Part shown: in pieces, positions 61,292-64,000 of the stretch
How the letters are laid out: the number at the start of each line of letters is the position of its first letter
Position numbering within the stretch: the stretch's first letter is position 1
Source: CAVQBJ01 sp963710725
GTDB taxonomy: Bacteria; Actinomycetota; Thermoleophilia; Solirubrobacterales; Solirubrobacteraceae
Assembly (NCBI GenBank): GCA_963710725.1
Contig: CAVQBJ010000008.1
Coordinates: forward strand, 1,798,001 to 1,862,000
DNA: 64,000 bases
Direction: 5' to 3'
The notes under the pieces: generated by a model
What the model saw: the letters and a program-made list of their open reading frames with translations, nothing else
Told to the model about the DNA's origin: nothing
Databases searched by the model: none
Made by a program: the position numbers and the translations under genes

Positions 61292-61622
61292 CACGCGCCG
61301 GCCGGCGCGACCACGACCACCGGCATCGCCGGTCGCCCATCCATGGACATGTGAATCTCGTCTCCTAGCGACGTGGGAGCAGGCCCGCGAGCTGGCGGCA
61401 CGCATCGAAGCTGCGTGCGAAAAGATACACAGACCTACGCAACCCTGCCAAACGTTGGACGACGTCGGCCGCCCTCGGCGTGGCGGTACGGGGCAGGCTG
61501 CTCGCTTAGACTCCCTCCCCAGCCATGAGCGATGTCGCGCTCATCACCGGTGCGTCCTCGCGGCTACGCGGTGATCCTCGTCGCGCGGGGCGCCGAGCGC
61601 ATGTACCGACCCTCGCGATGAA
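61292..61622. other. Intergenic with an SDR remnant
   Basis: No intact gene is present. The only recognisable sequence is the short-chain-dehydrogenase relic at 61525-61608; the rest is intergenic, upstream of the fusion gene at 61623. Confidence 0.45.
61525..61608 (+). pseudogene. Short-chain dehydrogenase remnant with internal deletion
   Basis: ATG 61525 reads MSDVALITGASS, the start of an SDR Rossmann fold. A shifted frame then gives YAVILVARGAERM, which in SDRs lies about 20 residues later, after the glycine-rich turn and first helix. Those residues are deleted and the frame ends. A decayed gene start. Confidence 0.6.
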
Positions 61623-62378
61623 GTGACGGCGAAGCGCGCCGTCCGGGCCGTGGTGCGCGGGGACGTACAGGGCGTCGGCTTCCGCGACGCGACGCTGCGC
61701 CGGGCGCGCGCCCGCGACGTGATGGGCTGGGTGCGTAACGGCGGGGATGGGACCGTGCAGGTCCACGCCGAGGGCAGCCCCGAGGCTATCGACGACTTGC
61801 TCAGCTTCCTGCGGCGCGGGCCGCAGCTCGCGCGCGTCGACGCCGTCGACATCGACGACGCGGCGGTCGAGGGGCACGAGCAGTTCGCCGTGCGCGGAGT
61901 GAGCGCCGGCGTGTTCGTCGTGCAGGAGCACGCGGCCACCGCGCATCATTTCGACCTGCGCCTCGAGGTCGAGGGCGTCATGCGCTCGTGGGCGGTGCCG
62001 AAGGGGCCGTCGCTCGACCCCGCCACCAAGCGGCTGGCCGTGCAGGTCGACGATCACGCCACCGAGCACAACACGTTCGAGGGCGCGCTCGAGCACAGCC
62101 GCGTGATCGTGTGGGATCGCGGCACCTACGAGCAGGGCGGGCGCGTGCCGTGGCCGGAGGCGCTCGCGCGCGGCCACGCCGTGTTCGTCCTGCGCGGGGA
62201 GAAGCTGCGCGGCGGCTTCGCCCTGCAGCGCACGCGCCCAGGGGCCAAGCCGCAGTGGCTGCTCGTCAAGCGCCGCGACGACTTCGCCCGCCCGGGCTCG
62301 GACATCGTCGCCGAGCAACCGCGCTCGGTCGTGAGCGGACGCACGCTCGACGAGATCGCGCCCGGCGAGCGGCCGTAA
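61623..62378 (+). CDS. Acylphosphatase fused to LigD-type 3'-phosphoesterase
   Basis: This 251-residue protein from GTG 61623 joins two known domains. Residues 5-92 are an acylphosphatase: VRGDVQGVGFRDA with Arg21, and RNGGDGTV with Asn39, the two catalytic residues. Residues 97-235 are the DNA-ligase-D 3'-phosphoesterase: FVVQEHAATAHHFDLRLE with the H..H-x-D-x-R metal site and a later His in DHATEHNTFEG. A C-terminal KPQWLLVKRRDDFA end is typical. The PE domain trims 3'-phosphates or ribonucleotides at breaks. A link to NHEJ is plausible, but no Ku or ligase is in the window. Confidence 0.87.
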   Translation: MTAKRAVRAVVRGDVQGVGFRDATLRRARARDVMGWVRNGGDGTVQVHAEGSPEAIDDLLSFLRRGPQLARVDAVDIDDAAVEGHEQFAVRGVSAGVFVVQEHAATAHHFDLRLEVEGVMRSWAVPKGPSLDPATKRLAVQVDDHATEHNTFEGALEHSRVIVWDRGTYEQGGRVPWPEALARGHAVFVLRGEKLRGGFALQRTRPGAKPQWLLVKRRDDFARPGSDIVAEQPRSVVSGRTLDEIAPGERP

Positions 62379-62417
62379 TCGGGTCAAGGGAGGCGGCGCG
62401 CGGCCGATCACCTCGGC

Positions 62418-64000
62418 GTGACCGATCGAGGAGCCAGCGCTGCGCTCGCCCTGTTTCAAAAAAGGAGTACGGCGGCGCTGCTCGCATCGTTCCTGTGCGC
62501 GCTCTCGCTGGTGACCGCGGGTGCACCGCCGGCGGCGGCCGCTCGCGCGAGTGACACGACGTTCTGGGTCTCCCCGCGCGGGAACGATGCCGCGGACGGA
62601 ACGCGAGCGCACCCGTTTCGGACCCTCGTGCGGGCGCGCGACGCGGTGCGCGCGATGCTGCAGCGGCCCGGGCGTGGCAGCGTCCGCGTGCTGCTGCTCG
62701 GTGGCATCTACCACCTCACGCGTCCGCTCGTGCTCGATTGGCGCGACTCCGGTCGTGTCGGGCGAACGGTGCTCTGGAGCGCCGCGCCGGGCGCGCGCCC
62801 GGTGCTCAGCGGCGCGCTGCGCGTCGTCGGGTGGCGCGTGCACGACGCCGCGCGTCATATCTACGAGGCGCGCGTGCCCGCCGGCCTGGCCACGCGGCAG
62901 CTGTACGTGAATGGCGTGCGCGCCGAGCGCGCCCGCAGCGCGAGCTATCCGGCGGGCTTCACCCGCACGCCGAGCGGCTTTCAGGCGCCCAACGACGCGA
63001 TGGCCTCGTGGGGCGATCCGCGCGCGATCGAGGCGGTGACCGTGGACCAGTGGAAGGAGATGCGCTGCCCCGTCGCGGCGATCCACGGCCGTCAGATCGT
63101 CATGGCCCAGCCGTGCTGGACGAACGCGAACGTGTTCCCCTACCTGTGGTCGTTCCGCACGATCGCCTGGCTCGAGAACGCCTACGAGCTCCTTCGCACC
63201 CCGGGGCAGTGGTACCTCGACGCTCCGGCGGGGCGGCTCTACTACATCCCCCGACCCGGCGAGCGGCTGTCGAGCGCCGACGTCGAGCTGCCCGTCGCGC
63301 AGGCGCTCGTCGACGTGCGCGGCACGCTGCGCCATCCCGTCACGCACCTGCGCTTCACCGGGCTGACCTTCGCCTACGGAACCTGGGTCGGCCCGAACGG
63401 GCCCAACGGCTATGCCGCCGACCAGAGCGGCTTCCACCTCGACGGCTACGGACACCCTCCGAACGTCGTCGGCCACGACCCCCACGACGCGCGCACGCCG
63501 GGTGACGTGCGGGTGGACTTCGGGCGCGACATCGCCTTCGTGCACGATGACTTCGAGCACCTCGGCGGCGCCGGCCTGGACTTCGCGAGCGGCAGCCAGG
63601 GCGACCTGATCGTGGGGAACCGCTTCAGCGACATCTCGGCCGCCGCGATCCAGCTCGGCGGCGTGTCGGTCGCCGACGCCCACCCGACGAGTGCCGGGCT
63701 GGTCACGCGCGACAACGTCATCGCCGACAACCTCGTGCGCCAGGTCGGGCGCGAGTACCAGGACGCCGCGGGCATCTTCGTCGGGTTCGCCACGCGCACG
63801 CTCGTCGCGCATAACGACATCAGCGAGGTCCCATGGTCGGGGATCGCGATCGGCTGGGGCTGGGGCCTGCTCGACCCAAGCGGCTTCCTCGGACTGCCGG
63901 GTGCGGTGCGCGGTCAGTGGGGCACGTACGCCACACCCACCACGAGCAGCGACAACCGGATCATCGACAACCGCGTCAGCGACTTCCTGAGCGCGATGTG
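62418..64000 (+). CDS. Secreted right-handed beta-helix protein (runs off the window)
   Basis: GTG 62418 opens a frame that stays open to the edge (about 527 residues seen). A signal peptide covers about 20-43 (LLASFLCALSLVTAGAPPAA). The start of the mature protein (TTFWVSPRGNDAADGTRAHP followed by FRTLVRARDAVR) is typical of pectin-lyase-fold carbohydrate-active or surface proteins. Repeated short strands such as FVHDDFEHLGG, DLIVGNRFSDIS, NVIADNLVRQ, TLVAHNDISEV and RIIDNRVSDF form the beta-helix. A strong AAAAGGAG at 62458-62466 lies inside the signal region, so a later CTG start is an alternative. Confidence 0.85.
   Translation, partial: MTDRGASAALALFQKRSTAALLASFLCALSLVTAGAPPAAAARASDTTFWVSPRGNDAADGTRAHPFRTLVRARDAVRAMLQRPGRGSVRVLLLGGIYHLTRPLVLDWRDSGRVGRTVLWSAAPGARPVLSGALRVVGWRVHDAARHIYEARVPAGLATRQLYVNGVRAERARSASYPAGFTRTPSGFQAPNDAMASWGDPRAIEAVTVDQWKEMRCPVAAIHGRQIVMAQPCWTNANVFPYLWSFRTIAWLENAYELLRTPGQWYLDAPAGRLYYIPRPGERLSSADVELPVAQALVDVRGTLRHPVTHLRFTGLTFAYGTWVGPNGPNGYAADQSGFHLDGYGHPPNVVGHDPHDARTPGDVRVDFGRDIAFVHDDFEHLGGAGLDFASGSQGDLIVGNRFSDISAAAIQLGGVSVADAHPTSAGLVTRDNVIADNLVRQVGREYQDAAGIFVGFATRTLVAHNDISEVPWSGIAIGWGWGLLDPSGFLGLPGAVRGQWGTYATPTTSSDNRIIDNRVSDFLSAM

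Noticed and set aside
61506..63812. Minus-strand open frame of 768 codons
   Set aside because: It runs antisense across the acylphosphatase-phosphoesterase fusion and the beta-helix gene. The composition is Arg/His/Glu-rich without domains.

Overview
The window is high-GC chromosomal DNA with Shine-Dalgarno-led genes, many ATGA/GTGA start-stop overlaps, secreted proteins with Sec signals and lipoboxes, and families typical of actinobacteria: an ECF sigma factor with a C-terminal extension plus its DGPF partner, a deazaflavin-dependent oxidoreductase, DUF1003, LtrA, and DnaJ/CbpM. The mix, including a conserved acidic protein beside a HAMP-GAF-GGDEF cyclase and a DUF5335 protein, looks most like the class Thermoleophilia (Solirubrobacterales). 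That placement is inferred from family content, not from a marker gene.

1-24.9 kb is ordinary chromosome. It holds a partial 4VR/GAF sensor, LtrA, a nitroreductase, VOC proteins, the DGPF-ECF pair, two DJ-1/PfpI proteins, an ABC-2 exporter with a YmdB-like phosphoesterase, a Crp-CheB-CheR signalling operon, DUF1003, a four-gene minus-strand operon (epoxide hydrolase, redoxin, nitronate monooxygenase-like enzyme, VOC), a cytochrome c lipoprotein, tRNA-Ala(CGC), a diguanylate cyclase and glutamate dehydrogenase.

24.8-43.0 kb is a tandem island inserted at tRNA-Ala(TGC). The intact tRNA is at 24822-24894. Its 3' 43-47 bases recur exactly at 36928-36974 and 42962-43004, giving two back-to-back segments. 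Element A (24898-36974) has a tyrosine integrase, a small HTH protein, a PIN toxin, GGGTACC repeats at both ends that look like integrase arm sites, and mostly unrecognised membrane, secreted and PH-like cargo with several decayed genes. Element B (36975-43004) has no integrase. It carries a small membrane protein and a divergent pair of large secreted proteins built of YadA-head-like beta-roll repeats with regularly placed cysteine-pair inserts.

43.0-64 kb has a chaperone pair (CbpA/CbpM), small stress-type proteins, many lineage-specific secreted proteins, a methyltransferase, a Usp-like protein, a phosphodiesterase/alkaline-phosphatase-type enzyme, a patatin, a C40 peptidase, an acylphosphatase-LigD phosphoesterase fusion and a beta-helix protein running off the end. 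Gene fragments of cold-shock, PPOX and SDR type show local decay.

The strongest candidate for something undescribed is a family of four 52-67 residue acidic peptides (33656, 54609, 55015, and 58860 on the minus strand). They share an exactly spaced leader-like motif, [V/I]-x-D-L-x9-V-x-G-G, followed by unrelated short tails. This looks like a double-glycine leader peptide family. One member rides on element A and two are adjacent to each other.
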